The notes: generated by a model not told the origin, from the sequence alone. Numbered from the stretch's first letter, positions 1-8,692 are shown. The stretch: 64,000 bases of DNA from Desulfosudis oleivorans Hxd3 (GCF_000018405.1 NC_009943.1:3723001-3787000); one strand, 5' to 3'. Numbers and translations: made by a program.

Positions 1-269
1 ATCATCGATGTTTCCACCATGCCGATCAACTGGTCCTTTGTAACAGCGCCGGCTTCAAAAGATTTTCTTAAGGCCAGCTGTTTTGTCTCCAGGCCCGGGC
101 CAAAGGGCTGCCCGGTGAGCAGGGCCTCAATGCTCTCATCCAGTATGGTCTGCATTTGTGCCCTGGTCATGTTCGCCGCCCGAACGTTGGAAGCGGCGCA
201 GGATAAAAAAATCGCGAGACACACGCATGCCACGCGATGTCCGATGTGCCGATGTGTGATGATGAACAT
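1..269 (-). CDS. Secreted protein of unknown function, N-terminal part only
   Basis: An open frame of 89 codons runs off the left edge of the window, so the C-terminus is missing. It starts at ATG 267-269, preceded on its own strand by a GGGAGCAGG ribosome-binding site. Residues 1-32 look like a signal peptide: a basic start with several His and Arg, then the hydrophobic stretch VACVCLAIFLSCAASNVRA. The segment after it (MTRAQMQTILDESIEALL, then GAVTKDQLIGMVE) is helical and hydrophilic. I do not recognise the family. It lies downstream of the START-like gene in the same direction with a gap of about 180 bases, so it may belong to the same envelope or lipid-handling group. Confidence 0.6.
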   Translation of the reverse strand, partial: MFIITHRHIGHRVACVCLAIFLSCAASNVRAANMTRAQMQTILDESIEALLTGQPFGPGLETKQLALRKSFEAGAVTKDQLIGMVETSM

Positions 270-448
270 ATCCTGCTCCCTGTTTTTTATGAAACGTACC
301 TGTTCCGACTGTTATCAACCGCAAAAAAGTCCTGCTGTCAAAATCGATTCTCCGGTGTTCCGATCCCGATTTTGATTTGGATCTGGATAAAAAGTGCGTT
401 ACCCGTTTAATCACGCCCCAAACAGTGCCGCCTAACAATACGGGAAGG

Positions 449-1720
449 CTATGATGAATAGCTTTTTACCCGCTCGGCGATAAGATTCTCAAACTCTTTG
501 GAGGTTTTAAAGGCCCCCAGTTCCTCGGCCAGGCGGTCCCGGAGAACACTGTCTTCCCACAGTTTCCGGCGTAAAAACGGATCCGTCAGAATCCGGTCTG
601 CCAACTGCCGGTCTTCAATAAAAGATCTTACCGCAACAGGAGAGGTGGCCACTTTTTCAAACACCACCTCGGCCAGCGGACTTTCCCTTTCAAGCAGCCC
701 GTGGACCAGCCTTTTTTCCTTTGCGATCTCATCCACCAGCCACCGCTCCTCCATCAGCTTTTCCATGGAAAAAAAGGTGTCAAACGGCTTGTCCGACAGG
801 TAAGCGACAACGGCGTCCACCTCCTGCCGCTGGATGCCGGCAAGCCCCCTGGCCCCCACCACGTTCAACAGGTCCATCATGCCCTGGCGAATGCTTTCAA
901 AGTCGGATCGGGTAGCATACACATTATCCACGATTTGCCGGGTGGTGGTCATTTCGAACAGCATGTCCAGCAGCACCGGGTCGATGATGTATTCACCTAC
1001 CCGCTTTTTTAAAATGTTTGACACCAGCTTTTTGTCGTCCAGCATGCGTTCAATCATCGCGTATTCCGGCGATGCCAGACCGGCCCGAATGTATTTTTTC
1101 TTTTTCACCATCTCCCGAAGCCCGGCAATATTGATGGCCGGATAGTGCTTGATCTGAAACTCGTTGGCCAGGCCCACCGGCACGTTTCCCCCGGGATCGG
1201 AGCGGTACTGGTAGGTGACCCGGGTCTTGTCTCTGCCGAAATATTCAAAATAGTACTGGCCCTCCAGGTCGGTAAGCCGCAAACAGCAGGACTGTTCGGG
1301 AAAATCAAAATTTCTGGCCAGCCTGAAGGTGAGCTGGGCCGTCCCGTTTTCAAAATTGTAAATGGACTGATTCTCCACCACCATGTCCCTGTCCTTGTAG
1401 GGAAACGGCGCGCTGATTACGGTGTTGATGATGTATGTGTTTCGGTCAATGGTTTTGAGGATGGTGGCTTTTTTGCAGTTGGCCATCCATTCCGGATAGG
1501 CCGGAATATCCCGAAACACCTCGCCGATGATCTCGATCTTGGCATCCACAAAGCCCACGCCCTTGAATGTGCACACCTCGGTTCGCGGGTGGGTCATTCG
1601 ATAGGTGTCGACACCGTCAGCCGACCCAATAAGCTGCCACTGGCCGTCGGTGGCGCCGGCAAAGGAAGCCGCCGCGAATAAGCCACATACAACGACCACG
1701 GCCCTGAGAATCAACCGCAT
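449..1720 (-). CDS. START/SRPBCC-type lipid-binding secreted protein
   Basis: A 423-residue protein. The start at 1720 is chosen because GGGAGG lies just before it and the sequence then opens with a clean signal peptide (MRLILRAVVVVCGLFAAASFAGA). Residues about 25-210 have the pattern of START/polyketide-cyclase lipid-binding domains: WQLIGSADGVDTYR, an EVFRDIPAYPEWM stretch, and SAPFPYKDRDMVVE. The remaining 200 residues are charged and helical and match nothing I know. The protein probably binds a hydrophobic ligand in the periplasm. The neighbours upstream are an SCP2-like domain protein and an SCP2 protein, which supports a role in lipid or sterol-like ligand handling. The exact ligand is unknown. 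Confidence 0.75.
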   Translation of the reverse strand: MRLILRAVVVVCGLFAAASFAGATDGQWQLIGSADGVDTYRMTHPRTEVCTFKGVGFVDAKIEIIGEVFRDIPAYPEWMANCKKATILKTIDRNTYIINTVISAPFPYKDRDMVVENQSIYNFENGTAQLTFRLARNFDFPEQSCCLRLTDLEGQYYFEYFGRDKTRVTYQYRSDPGGNVPVGLANEFQIKHYPAINIAGLREMVKKKKYIRAGLASPEYAMIERMLDDKKLVSNILKKRVGEYIIDPVLLDMLFEMTTTRQIVDNVYATRSDFESIRQGMMDLLNVVGARGLAGIQRQEVDAVVAYLSDKPFDTFFSMEKLMEERWLVDEIAKEKRLVHGLLERESPLAEVVFEKVATSPVAVRSFIEDRQLADRILTDPFLRRKLWEDSVLRDRLAEELGAFKTSKEFENLIAERVKSYSS

Positions 1721-1785
1721 AAAGCCTCCCTGAAAAGTTTTTCGAATTGAAGCAAATTTCAAACAACCCATTAAAATAAAAGGCC

Positions 1786-2223
1786 CTATTTTTCAGTATG
1801 GACCGCTTTCTTTTTCTTCGGCCGGAACACCCGGTTGAGCCGGTTGACGGTCTCCATGAACCAGGCAATGGACTTGGCATCCCCTTCCAGCAGCAGCACG
1901 CCGTTGACCACGGCACGATAAAGGGCCTTGGGCTTTCCCATCAGCATGTCCATCATGGCCCTGCCCCCGGCCTGGTTGTCTTTCCAGATCAGGCCGAAGT
2001 CCCTTGGTATGGGACGCCGGCCGGAGCGCAGCCTGCCGTTGGCACACTGAAAATAGCGGGCCGTGTCGTCCTCTTTGGATGCCATGATAAATACAAAATC
2101 GGTTTCGGCCAGCCGGGCGGAAAACTCCCTGTTGATCATGCCGGCCACCCGCATCACCCAGGCAAAGCCGTACATCAGCAGGGCCAGCCGAACCCGGTAA
2201 AACCATTTTCTGATAATGCCCAT
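1786..2223 (-). CDS. Small protein, possibly SCP2-like
   Basis: A 145-residue protein. The start at 2223 has CAGGAG upstream. No signal peptide is evident, but residues about 8-25 (YRVRLALLMYGFAWVMRVAG) are amphipathic to hydrophobic. The order of short blocks (RYFQCANGRL, DFGLIWKD, a loop, GVLLLEGDAKSIAWF) resembles the strand order of SCP2 sterol-carrier domains, where a GxxxxxGD step precedes the last helix. This is pattern recognition only. It ends 65 bases before the START-like gene and probably shares its transcript. It could equally be an uncharacterised family. Confidence 0.6.
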   Translation of the reverse strand: MGIIRKWFYRVRLALLMYGFAWVMRVAGMINREFSARLAETDFVFIMASKEDDTARYFQCANGRLRSGRRPIPRDFGLIWKDNQAGGRAMMDMLMGKPKALYRAVVNGVLLLEGDAKSIAWFMETVNRLNRVFRPKKKKAVHTEK

Positions 2224-2650
2224 GGACCACTCCTGGTTGTTGTCGATTGCCGTCATCCAGATGATCGCCCGAATAAAAGGGCGGGCTGAGTCCGATCAAC
2301 CATATCCGGACCCAGCCCCTAACGCCAGTACTTTTTCATCCCGGCGCCGCCCGCTTGAAGGGGAGACTGCTCTTTTACAACATATGGTTGCCGGCGACGG
2401 CCCCCGGCAAAACGCCCTGTTATTGATTCGCCGGCCGGCCATCGCCGGAAAACCGCTTCTTCAAACTATCTAGTGTCCACCCATCTGTTGTGAGGACACG
2501 CAAAATGTTTCCAATTCAGTCCCGCCATGGCGGGATTTCGCAAGGTCAAGGAAAACAAGGGATTCAGCGGAGGCGTACTGTTGTACGCCGCACAAGGAAG
2601 CCCGCAGTTTGACGCAGAGATTGCGGAAAAAGGCCATTTATGGATGGAAA
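2224..2650. other. Gene-free stretch with hairpins and dispersed repeats
   Basis: I see no gene here. The stretch contains a CCCGCC-AT-GGCGGG palindrome at 2521-2534, a short hairpin GGCGTAC-TGTT-GTACGCC at 2572-2589, and copies of two dispersed repeat families listed separately (2473-2512 and 2608-2656). Confidence 0.6.
2473..2512 (+). repeat. Dispersed repeat family A, copy 1
   Basis: A roughly 40-base unit containing GTGTCCACCCATC and TGTGAGGACACG, so its ends form a GTGTCC...GGACAC inverted repeat. The same unit recurs at 24878-24908 (reverse), 30934-30973 and, more diverged, at 36171-36206 (reverse). All four copies are intergenic. Confidence 0.75.
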
Positions 2651-2656
2651 CTATGT
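2608..2656 (+). repeat. Dispersed repeat family C, copy 1
   Basis: It contains AGGCCATTTATGGATGGAAAC preceded by TTTGAC and a purine-rich run. A close match (CCATTTGTGGATGGAAAC) lies at 7237-7290. Both copies end just inside or at the 3' end of a leftward gene. Confidence 0.55.
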
Positions 2657-3220
2657 AAAAAGCGGTTGCAGCATCATAGCAAAGGCCATCTCGCCGTCGA
2701 TCTCCATGCGGCCGCTCATGAAAAGTTGAATGGGATTTTCCTCGCCCCGGTTGATCCGGTTGGCGTCCTCCATGGAGAGGCGCAGGCCCACCTTTGGGGT
2801 CTGGGCGCCGTTAAAGGTGACCGAAATATCGGAAACCGTGCCGTCCGGGTTTTTGATCGCAAACACGCTGGTGCCTTTCAGCCCGGTCAGAACATCATAT
2901 TTTTTCCGGGTGAGCTGGCTCTGCATGCCGAGCAGCATGTCAATGTTCTTCATGTCCGCCATTTTTGCAATGGTTTCAAGCGAAAGGGCGATGTGGACCC
3001 TGGGATTGTCAATGGGCCCTTCCTGCACGGTAAAGTCCACGCCGTCCTTGATGACAAAACCGTACACGGCCCCTGAAATATCCACGTTCAGGGTCAGTTC
3101 CGTGCCTTTCAACTCCTCCTGTGCCCCCCGCATTTGGACATACTCCGCGGCCAGCTTGGGTATAAATTCGGTTAACAGCTCCCTGACATTGACGGTAATG
3201 GTAAAGGTCTGATCTGACAT
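2651..3220 (-). CDS. SCP2 sterol-binding domain protein
   Basis: A 189-residue cytoplasmic protein without a signal peptide. An AAAGGAG ribosome-binding site precedes ATG 3220. The middle and end fit the SCP2 lipid-carrier domain: strands around YGFVIKDGVDFTVQEG and NPRVHIALSLETIAKM, then the helix-turn ADMKNIDMLLGMQSQ, and near the C-terminus NPIQLFMSGRMEIDGEMAFAMML, matching the conserved G-x-x-x-x-x-G-D/E segment. SCP2 domains bind acyl-CoA or other hydrophobic ligands. The gene is divergent from a TetR regulator and carries a strong promoter overlapped by operator-like repeats, so it is probably the regulator's target. Confidence 0.8.
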   Translation of the reverse strand: MSDQTFTITVNVRELLTEFIPKLAAEYVQMRGAQEELKGTELTLNVDISGAVYGFVIKDGVDFTVQEGPIDNPRVHIALSLETIAKMADMKNIDMLLGMQSQLTRKKYDVLTGLKGTSVFAIKNPDGTVSDISVTFNGAQTPKVGLRLSMEDANRINRGEENPIQLFMSGRMEIDGEMAFAMMLQPLFT

Positions 3221-3295
3221 AATGGCTCTGCTCCTTTAATAAATGGTTCCTGGCATTGGGCCGATGCATCAGCGGTTCTGTTTTTGGCCAAAACG

Positions 3296-3313
3296 TTTTG
3301 TACAGTTGTATAA
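3296..3313. promoter_or_regulatory. Operator-like repeat 1 (TTTTGTACA-N3-GTATA)
   Basis: TTTTGTACAGTTGTATAA is repeated as TTTTGTACATACGTATAT at 3344-3361, 48 bases further on. This copy covers the -10 region of the leftward promoter of the SCP2 gene. It is a plausible site for the divergent TetR regulator; binding is inference. Confidence 0.5.
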
Positions 3314-3337
3314 TAACTCTCCGTCGCGGGATGTCAA
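3310..3337 (-). promoter_or_regulatory. Sigma-70 type promoter of the SCP2 gene
   Basis: Read leftward, TTGACA (3332-3337) is followed after 16 bases by TATTAT (3310-3315), five of six matches to the -10 consensus. The SCP2 start codon lies about 90 bases further on. Confidence 0.55.
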
Positions 3338-3343
3338 GGGGTT

Positions 3344-3361
3344 TTTTGTACATACGTATAT
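3344..3361. promoter_or_regulatory. Operator-like repeat 2 (TTTTGTACA-N3-GTATA)
   Basis: Second copy of the motif, TTTTGTACATACGTATAT, just upstream of the -35 box of the leftward SCP2 promoter. It includes the small palindrome ATACGTAT. Together with the first copy it brackets the promoter. Confidence 0.5.
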
Positions 3362-3418
3362 TTATTTTTTACCCTCAACCATTATCAGGTATTTCCCATA
3401 TTTATAACATCACAACAG

Positions 3419-3447
3419 TTGACAACCGGCACGGGCTGGCCTATGAT
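3419..3447 (+). promoter_or_regulatory. Sigma-70 promoter of the TetR gene
   Basis: TTGACA at 3419-3424, a 17-base spacer, then TATGAT at 3442-3447 (five of six to consensus). The expected transcription start falls at about 3454-3455, exactly at an ATG, which suggests a leaderless transcript. Confidence 0.6.
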
Positions 3448-3454
3448 CCGTCTC

Positions 3455-4147
3455 ATGAAACCCAAAAAAGCCAGCACGCCGCGACCAACGGCAAAACGGC
3501 CGGGGCGCCTTCCGGAGTCAACACCCAAAAGCGATGCCACCCGTGAGATGATTGTTGCCGCGGCCCGCAAGGTATTTGTCCGGTACCCCTACCACAAGGC
3601 CAGCATCCGAACCATTGCCGCCGAGGGAGGGTTTCATTTCTCCCTGATCAACCACTACTTTACCAAGTCCGAACTGTTCGGCGCCGTGGTGGCCCAGGTG
3701 AGTCAGGAAATGCTGGACAATTTCACCTCGTGGCTCAAGGGCATCTCGGTCATGTCGCCGGAGGATGGCTTTTCCCTGTTTCTCGACCGGGCCCTGGACC
3801 ATTTTTTCAAACACCCGGACGTGCTGCGCATTCTGATGAAAAACGCGGGAGAGGCCGATTCGGAAGAGACAACACGGGCCTTTGACCATTTTACAAAGTA
3901 TGTGTTTACCGGCGGTGGTATTCTTATCAATGAACTGCGCATGGCAAAAAGCGTGGACAACATCGTGGTGTGGTTCTACGGGGTGCTCAACCTGCTGATC
4001 AACTTTGTGGGCGCGGCCCACTACCACTGCCAGGTGCTCAACATGGACCCCAACGGCCCGGATTTTCGCAAGTGGGTAAAAAACTGCCTGATGTACCTGT
4101 TCACCCCCACCTTAAAAGAGCTCTTTCCGGCAGGACAATCCGCCTGA
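3455..4147 (+). CDS. TetR/AcrR family transcriptional regulator
   Basis: About 230 residues. The N-terminal helix-turn-helix is typical of TetR: SDATREMIVAAARKVFVRYPYHKASIRTIAAEGGF followed by SLINHYFTKSELFGAVV, spanning about residues 25-80. The remainder is the helical ligand-binding and dimerisation domain. No good ribosome-binding site is visible before any in-frame start. The promoter at 3419-3447 would place the transcript start at the ATG at 3455, so I chose that start and suspect leaderless translation; an upstream ATG at 3443 would lie inside the -10 box. It is divergent from the SCP2 gene and probably controls it in response to a hydrophobic ligand (inference). Confidence 0.85.
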   Translation: MKPKKASTPRPTAKRPGRLPESTPKSDATREMIVAAARKVFVRYPYHKASIRTIAAEGGFHFSLINHYFTKSELFGAVVAQVSQEMLDNFTSWLKGISVMSPEDGFSLFLDRALDHFFKHPDVLRILMKNAGEADSEETTRAFDHFTKYVFTGGGILINELRMAKSVDNIVVWFYGVLNLLINFVGAAHYHCQVLNMDPNGPDFRKWVKNCLMYLFTPTLKELFPAGQSA

Positions 4148-4204
4148 TCATAAAACGACAAGCCTCTCCATGAAAAAAACCGGCAACCAGCACACGAGGT
4201 AAAC

Positions 4205-5065
4205 ATGCACTCTGTTGACACAGCAACCCGGCTGTGCGCGGTCATCGGCAACCCGGTGGAACACAGCCTGTCCCCGGCCATTCACAACGCCGCCTTTGCC
4301 GCCCGGAACCTTAATTTTGTCTATGTCGCCTTTCGGGTGAATGATGTGGGCCCGGCCCTGGCCGGCATGCGGGCCCTTGAAAACTTCCGGGGCATGAGCA
4401 TCACCATTCCCCACAAGATCTCGGCCATCGGCCATGTGGATGAGATCACGGACCTGGACCGGGCCATGGGCGCCATCAACACCGTGGTCAATGAAAAGGG
4501 CCGGCTGACCGGCTCCAACACCGACGGCCCCGGCGCGTTAAAAGCCCTTAAAAATGCCGGGGTGGAAACATCCGGCAAAACCGTTCTGATGCTGGGGGCC
4601 GGCGGCGTGGCCCGGGCCATTGCCTTTACCCTGGCATGGCAGGCCGACATTGCCGAACTCGTGCTGCTGGACATCGACAGTGCCCTGCGGGAACAGCTCT
4701 CGTCGGACCTGAAAAACGGAACGTCCGCCACCATCACTGCCGCAGGCTTTGAGAATAAAGCCCTGGCCCATGCCATGGCCCGGGCCGATATCGTGATTCA
4801 CTGCACCCCCGTTGGCATGCATCCCAAAACCGATGCCTCCCTGGTGCCGCCCGACCTGTTCCGGCCCGGCATGGCGGTGTTTGACGTGGTTTACAACCCC
4901 CTGGAAACAAAACTGCTGACCGAGGCCGCTGCCTTTGGCCTGAAAACCGTCTCCGGGGTGGAGCTGTTTGTGAACCAGGCCGTGCTTCAGTTTGAAAAAT
5001 TCACCGGCGAAACCGGGCCGGCGGATGTGATGCGCCGGGTGGTCATGGAGCATCTGAAGTCATGA
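4205..5065 (+). CDS. aroE: Shikimate dehydrogenase
   Basis: 286 residues, the usual length. The enzyme reduces 3-dehydroshikimate with NADPH in aromatic amino acid synthesis. The substrate-binding N-domain shows NPVEHSLSPAIHNAAF (residues 17-32), the catalytic lysine in ITIPHK, and NTDGPGAL. The NADP domain starts with the Rossmann glycine motif GAGGVARA, and the C-terminal helix carries GVELFVNQAVLQFEKF. A GAGGTAAAC ribosome-binding site precedes the ATG. The stop overlaps the start of the shikimate kinase gene, so two successive steps of the same pathway are translationally coupled. Confidence 0.95.
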   Translation: MHSVDTATRLCAVIGNPVEHSLSPAIHNAAFAARNLNFVYVAFRVNDVGPALAGMRALENFRGMSITIPHKISAIGHVDEITDLDRAMGAINTVVNEKGRLTGSNTDGPGALKALKNAGVETSGKTVLMLGAGGVARAIAFTLAWQADIAELVLLDIDSALREQLSSDLKNGTSATITAAGFENKALAHAMARADIVIHCTPVGMHPKTDASLVPPDLFRPGMAVFDVVYNPLETKLLTEAAAFGLKTVSGVELFVNQAVLQFEKFTGETGPADVMRRVVMEHLKS

Positions 5066-5586
5066 ACATTGTACTGATCGGCTACCGGGGCACCGGCAAA
5101 AGCGAAGTGGGTGCCATACTTTCCCGGCAACTGGACATGCCCTGTATCGGCATGGACGCCGAAATCGTCAGACGGGCCGGGTGTTCCATCCCGGAAATCG
5201 TGGTAAAACAGGGATGGCCGGGGTTTCGGGACGCAGAGGCGGCCCTGGCCCTTGAACTGGCCGGCCGGGATAACCTGATCATCGACACCGGCGGCGGTGT
5301 GATTGAACGGCCGGAAAACATAACGGCCCTCAAGAAAAACGGACAGGTCTTCTGGCTCACCGCTTCCGTCGACACCATTGTGTCACGCATTCAGACCGAC
5401 ACCCAGCGGCCTTCCCTGACAGCGGACAAAAGCTTTACCGACGAGGTGGCCGGGGTGCTGGCCCGCCGGATCCCCCTCTACCGGGCCGCGGCCCATCATG
5501 AAATCGCCACCGACGGTCTTTCTCCGGCCCGAGTGGCCGACACCATTGTCTCCCTGCTGCAAGAAGGCTCCGGCCGGCCGGCATGA
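5062..5586 (+). CDS. aroK: Shikimate kinase
   Basis: 174 residues. It phosphorylates shikimate with ATP. The Walker A motif GYRGTGKSEV is at residues 7-16, the shikimate-binding DAEIVRRAG follows, then the GGGVIE segment and the R-rich lid (RIQTDTQRPSL). It overlaps aroE by four bases (ATGA), and its own stop overlaps the next gene in the same way. The coupling to aroE fits the pathway. Assignment to aroK rather than aroL is by convention. Confidence 0.92.
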   Translation: MNIVLIGYRGTGKSEVGAILSRQLDMPCIGMDAEIVRRAGCSIPEIVVKQGWPGFRDAEAALALELAGRDNLIIDTGGGVIERPENITALKKNGQVFWLTASVDTIVSRIQTDTQRPSLTADKSFTDEVAGVLARRIPLYRAAAHHEIATDGLSPARVADTIVSLLQEGSGRPA

Positions 5587-6812
5587 ACGCAACGACCCGC
5601 ATAAAAGCATATCTCCCGGCCCTGGCTGTGGGCCTGCTGTTTTTTGCCATCCACTTTTTGCTGATCTTTCATCATGTTTATGTGGATGCGTCACAGAAAG
5701 GCGCCCGTATATCCCCCGGCCGGCACCTGGAATTTCCCCGGCCCTGGCACAACTGGCTTGACCTGAACCGATGGGACGCGGGCCACTATGAAAATATCAT
5801 TGTCAACGGCTACAGGAACGCCGCGCAACCGCACACCCCCCGGCCGACGATCCAGTGGTATCCGGGCTACCCCCTGCTGGCAAAGTCCCTGTGCGCCATA
5901 ACCGGCGCAAAACCCACCCTGGTCTTTTCCGGCCTGTCGGTGGTGTTTACCCTGGCCTTCTGGCTGGTACTCTGGTCCCCCGGCATGACGGCCCATTTTG
6001 GCAGAAAAACCATCCTGCTCGTCAGCCTGCTGATCCTTTGCTGGCCGGGGAGCTTTATCTGGTTTGCCGGCATGACCGAGCCCCTGGTGGCCCTTCTGCT
6101 CGTCCTGATCCTTTATCTCTGGGTCACCCGCCGGCCGGCATGGATCTTTCCGGTCCTGGGCCTTGCCACCTTTACCAAGCAGCCCTTTGTGCCGGCGGCC
6201 CTGGTCATTATTCTGCTCGACCGCCTGGCAAATGGCCGCAAAATCCTGGCCAGCCTTAGCCTGCTGCTGATTTCAGTTTCAGGCTTCATCGCCTTCGGTG
6301 CCTACACCTTTTTTTGTTTCGGCGACTTTTTTGCCTCCAGCACCATGGCTTCCAAAGCCTTTGGCATCCTTGTCAACCCCTTTTCCCTGGTCGATCTTGC
6401 CAATTACGCCCGTCACATTGACACCCTCAACGGCGCCGTGGCCGCGGCCACGGTCCTGTTTCTTCTGGCATGGGGGCTGAAGCTGGCCGCCCCGAAGCAG
6501 ACCGGCCCCTTTCTGAAAGCCCTTTTTTTCCGAAATCCGGCACCGGTCTCAACCGAACTCTTCCTCTGGTCCGTGGCCCTGGCCTACACCGCGTTTGTGG
6601 TGCTGGGCTCGGCCTACAACCAGACCTTGCCCTTCATGTCCATGCTGCGGTACCAGAGCGTCAATGTTTGTCTGTTTTTTCTTCTTGCGATCCTTCTGCG
6701 GCCGGTGGTCGGATGGAAGCTGATGCTGATGGTGGTGCCCCTGGCGTGGATCGGGATTTACTGGCAGAATGTGCTGACCGTGAACTACTGGTTGTGGAAG
6801 TGGGTTGCATAA
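5583..6812 (+). CDS. GT-C membrane glycosyltransferase, PIG-V/mannosyltransferase-like
   Basis: 409 residues with about nine to ten hydrophobic segments. The first luminal or periplasmic loop holds WLDLNRWDAGHYENIIVNGY, the signature of the PIG-V-like branch of GT-C enzymes, in which the RWD acidic residue is needed for catalysis. A second conserved loop reads PTIQWYPGYPLLAKSL. These enzymes use polyprenyl-phosphate sugars, and a polyprenyl-phosphate mannosyltransferase is encoded at 10518-11252. The start overlaps the aroK stop by four bases, so it is cotranscribed with aroE-aroK although its function is unrelated. The acceptor is unknown. Confidence 0.75.
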   Translation: MNATTRIKAYLPALAVGLLFFAIHFLLIFHHVYVDASQKGARISPGRHLEFPRPWHNWLDLNRWDAGHYENIIVNGYRNAAQPHTPRPTIQWYPGYPLLAKSLCAITGAKPTLVFSGLSVVFTLAFWLVLWSPGMTAHFGRKTILLVSLLILCWPGSFIWFAGMTEPLVALLLVLILYLWVTRRPAWIFPVLGLATFTKQPFVPAALVIILLDRLANGRKILASLSLLLISVSGFIAFGAYTFFCFGDFFASSTMASKAFGILVNPFSLVDLANYARHIDTLNGAVAAATVLFLLAWGLKLAAPKQTGPFLKALFFRNPAPVSTELFLWSVALAYTAFVVLGSAYNQTLPFMSMLRYQSVNVCLFFLLAILLRPVVGWKLMLMVVPLAWIGIYWQNVLTVNYWLWKWVA

Positions 6813-7236
6813 GCCCGGATATTTCACTCTTTCCTTATCATCCAGATCGGTATCGGTATCGGTATCGAATTTCAAAAAAACGCCGGACCGGATCGATTTC
6901 GATAGCGATCCCGATTTCGATCGGCGGATGCCACGGGCCAGACGACAGCTTACCCGTGCTTCGTTTCCGGACTAATGTTCACGGGCAACCTGCGGTTTGC
7001 CAGGAGCGCCGCACCCCAGTGCGGCGACCCAAAAGAACGGACGGCACATCAATAAACTTTAGTGCTCCGCGCGATTTTTCCGTACCCGTCATTGCCCAAC
7101 CTGATTGGAAAATCCAGCATAAAATAAATTCAAATGCCTTTTACTTTTCCCGTTTGCACTCGGCTGCGCTGCAATGGGCGATAACCACGCAGTTGTAAAA
7201 ATTTCATGCGGTCAGAAGCAACAAGCATCCCTGCCG
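6813..7236. other. Gene-free stretch with short tandem repeats
   Basis: I see no gene that can be defended. The first 110 bases hold a short tandem array of ATCGGT (three units, about 6845-6868) and a GATCGATTTCGATAGCGATCCCGATTTCGATC stretch made of GAT/CGAT steps. A related CGATCCCGATTTTGATTTGG sequence occurs at about 361-380. The rest is featureless. Confidence 0.45.
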
Positions 7237-7290
7237 TTTGACACAAAAATCGTAAAAAAAACCATTTGTGGATGGAAACTTTCTATTTTG
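7237..7290 (+). repeat. Dispersed repeat family C, copy 2
   Basis: It carries TTTGACACAAAAATCG and CCATTTGTGGATGGAAAC, matching the unit at 2608-2656. It overlaps the last codons of the leftward GT-C gene. Confidence 0.5.
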
Positions 7291-8692
7291 TGGAATAGCG
7301 GGAATAAGCCCGGTCCAGGACAATCATCAACCCCACAAACAGCAGCGGCCAGGCGATGACCCCGGCCATGGGTGGCAGGCCGAACATCATGGTCAGGAGA
7401 TTATTCGGGTTGAACCGGCCGGCGGTAAATTCCGGAACAATGATTGAAAAAAACGGATTGGAAACAGCCGGGTCGGCCAGAAAGGCCACTGTGGATTTGG
7501 CCATCCAGCTCATTCCCACCCCGGCGGCGGCAATGCTGTAGAACCACAGCAGCGGCTGCTTTGTCCGGGACACCCACACCACCCCTTCATAAATCAGCAG
7601 AACGGCAACGGGAATCAGGTGCCGGGGGCCATAGGCGTAGCCGCCGTCCCACATGTAGTAGGAAGAAAACAGCAGCACAAAACAGACTGAAAACCAGGCG
7701 GTGTAGTCAAGAGCCACCGTCCCGAGTTGCTTTTCCTTCCGCCACAGGAACACAACCAGGACCACCGCGAGAAAAGGCGCAAAAAACAACAGCCCCCGGT
7801 AGGGAGAGACCAGCAGGTGCCAGAGCGCCTCCGGTTGAGGCAGGCCAAAACCCAGGTTTTGCCGCATGGGGGCAAACCCCTCGTGGCTCACATGGCTGTA
7901 AGGCATGGAAAAAGGACTGCCGGTGATGATAAAGACATAAAAACTGTTTGCCAGCAGGCCCGGTAAAAACCCGCCCACAAAGGCCGCTGCCTTTTTTACG
8001 CTCTTTTCCCGGACAACAATCAGGACCGCCCACAGGGGAAGGGCAAGGCCCACCGGGTATTCGGCCAGAAAGGCGGCCCCCAGCAGCAGGCCGGCATAAA
8101 AATGGGGCCGTCCCCGCTTTAGCAGTATGCAGGACAGCAGCAGCAACAGGGCTGCCAGCAGGTGGCCAAAAAAGGCGCCGGCATAGACAAACACAAAAGA
8201 ACCGTAAAAAGGCAGGCAGACCAGCCACACGGGAGAGACTGAGGGGTTTACGCGCCTCACCATCCAGGCGGCGGCCGTCAGAATGAGTACAAACGGCAGG
8301 GAGCCGCACATCAGGCTGCCGGTCGCATAGGCCCAGAACCCTGGAAACACGAACGTGTCATTATAAACGGGCCGGTGGCCTTGGGTATAGGCCCGGGAAT
8401 AGGCCGGATAACGGTCCGGCCCCAGATGCTCAAGCCCGGAAAGCCTTGCCATCCCGTAAAACGGCAGCGTGATAAAGGTGGAAAGCGGGGCCTTGTCCGA
8501 ATAGTAATGGCCGTTGATCCGGCTTTTATCAAGGGTGTACTTCTCGTAGCGGTCAATCTTCAGGGTGCCCTGCTCAAAAAGGGTGATCATGGGAATGGCA
8601 CGGGACCCCGGATTGTGTGTAAGCCAGGTGTCAATGAAAAAGGCGGACAGCCCAAGATTTGCCACGATAAAAAGCGCAAAAAACTTTTTCAC
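7283..8692 (-). CDS. GT-C type integral membrane glycosyltransferase-like protein
   Basis: 469 residues and about ten to eleven hydrophobic segments. After the first membrane segment comes a loop with DRYEKYTLDKSRINGHYYSDKAPLSTF, where the early acidic residues and SDKAP motif are typical of an uncharacterised GT-C/ArnT-like group. Another conserved loop is YMWDGGYAYGPRHLIP, close to the end of many bacterial GT-C proteins. It overlaps the upstream PMT-like gene by four bases and so belongs to the leftward run beginning with the polyprenyl-phosphate mannosyltransferase. It probably moves a sugar from a lipid carrier on the periplasmic side; donor and acceptor cannot be read from sequence. Confidence 0.7.
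   Translation of the reverse strand: MKKFFALFIVANLGLSAFFIDTWLTHNPGSRAIPMITLFEQGTLKIDRYEKYTLDKSRINGHYYSDKAPLSTFITLPFYGMARLSGLEHLGPDRYPAYSRAYTQGHRPVYNDTFVFPGFWAYATGSLMCGSLPFVLILTAAAWMVRRVNPSVSPVWLVCLPFYGSFVFVYAGAFFGHLLAALLLLLSCILLKRGRPHFYAGLLLGAAFLAEYPVGLALPLWAVLIVVREKSVKKAAAFVGGFLPGLLANSFYVFIITGSPFSMPYSHVSHEGFAPMRQNLGFGLPQPEALWHLLVSPYRGLLFFAPFLAVVLVVFLWRKEKQLGTVALDYTAWFSVCFVLLFSSYYMWDGGYAYGPRHLIPVAVLLIYEGVVWVSRTKQPLLWFYSIAAAGVGMSWMAKSTVAFLADPAVSNPFFSIIVPEFTAGRFNPNNLLTMMFGLPPMAGVIAWPLLFVGLMIVLDRAYSRYSTK

Noticed and set aside
6470-7198. A 242-codon plus-strand open frame past the GT-C gene
   Set aside because: Overlaps the GT-C gene in another frame and continues into repeat-rich non-coding sequence; composition is not protein-like.
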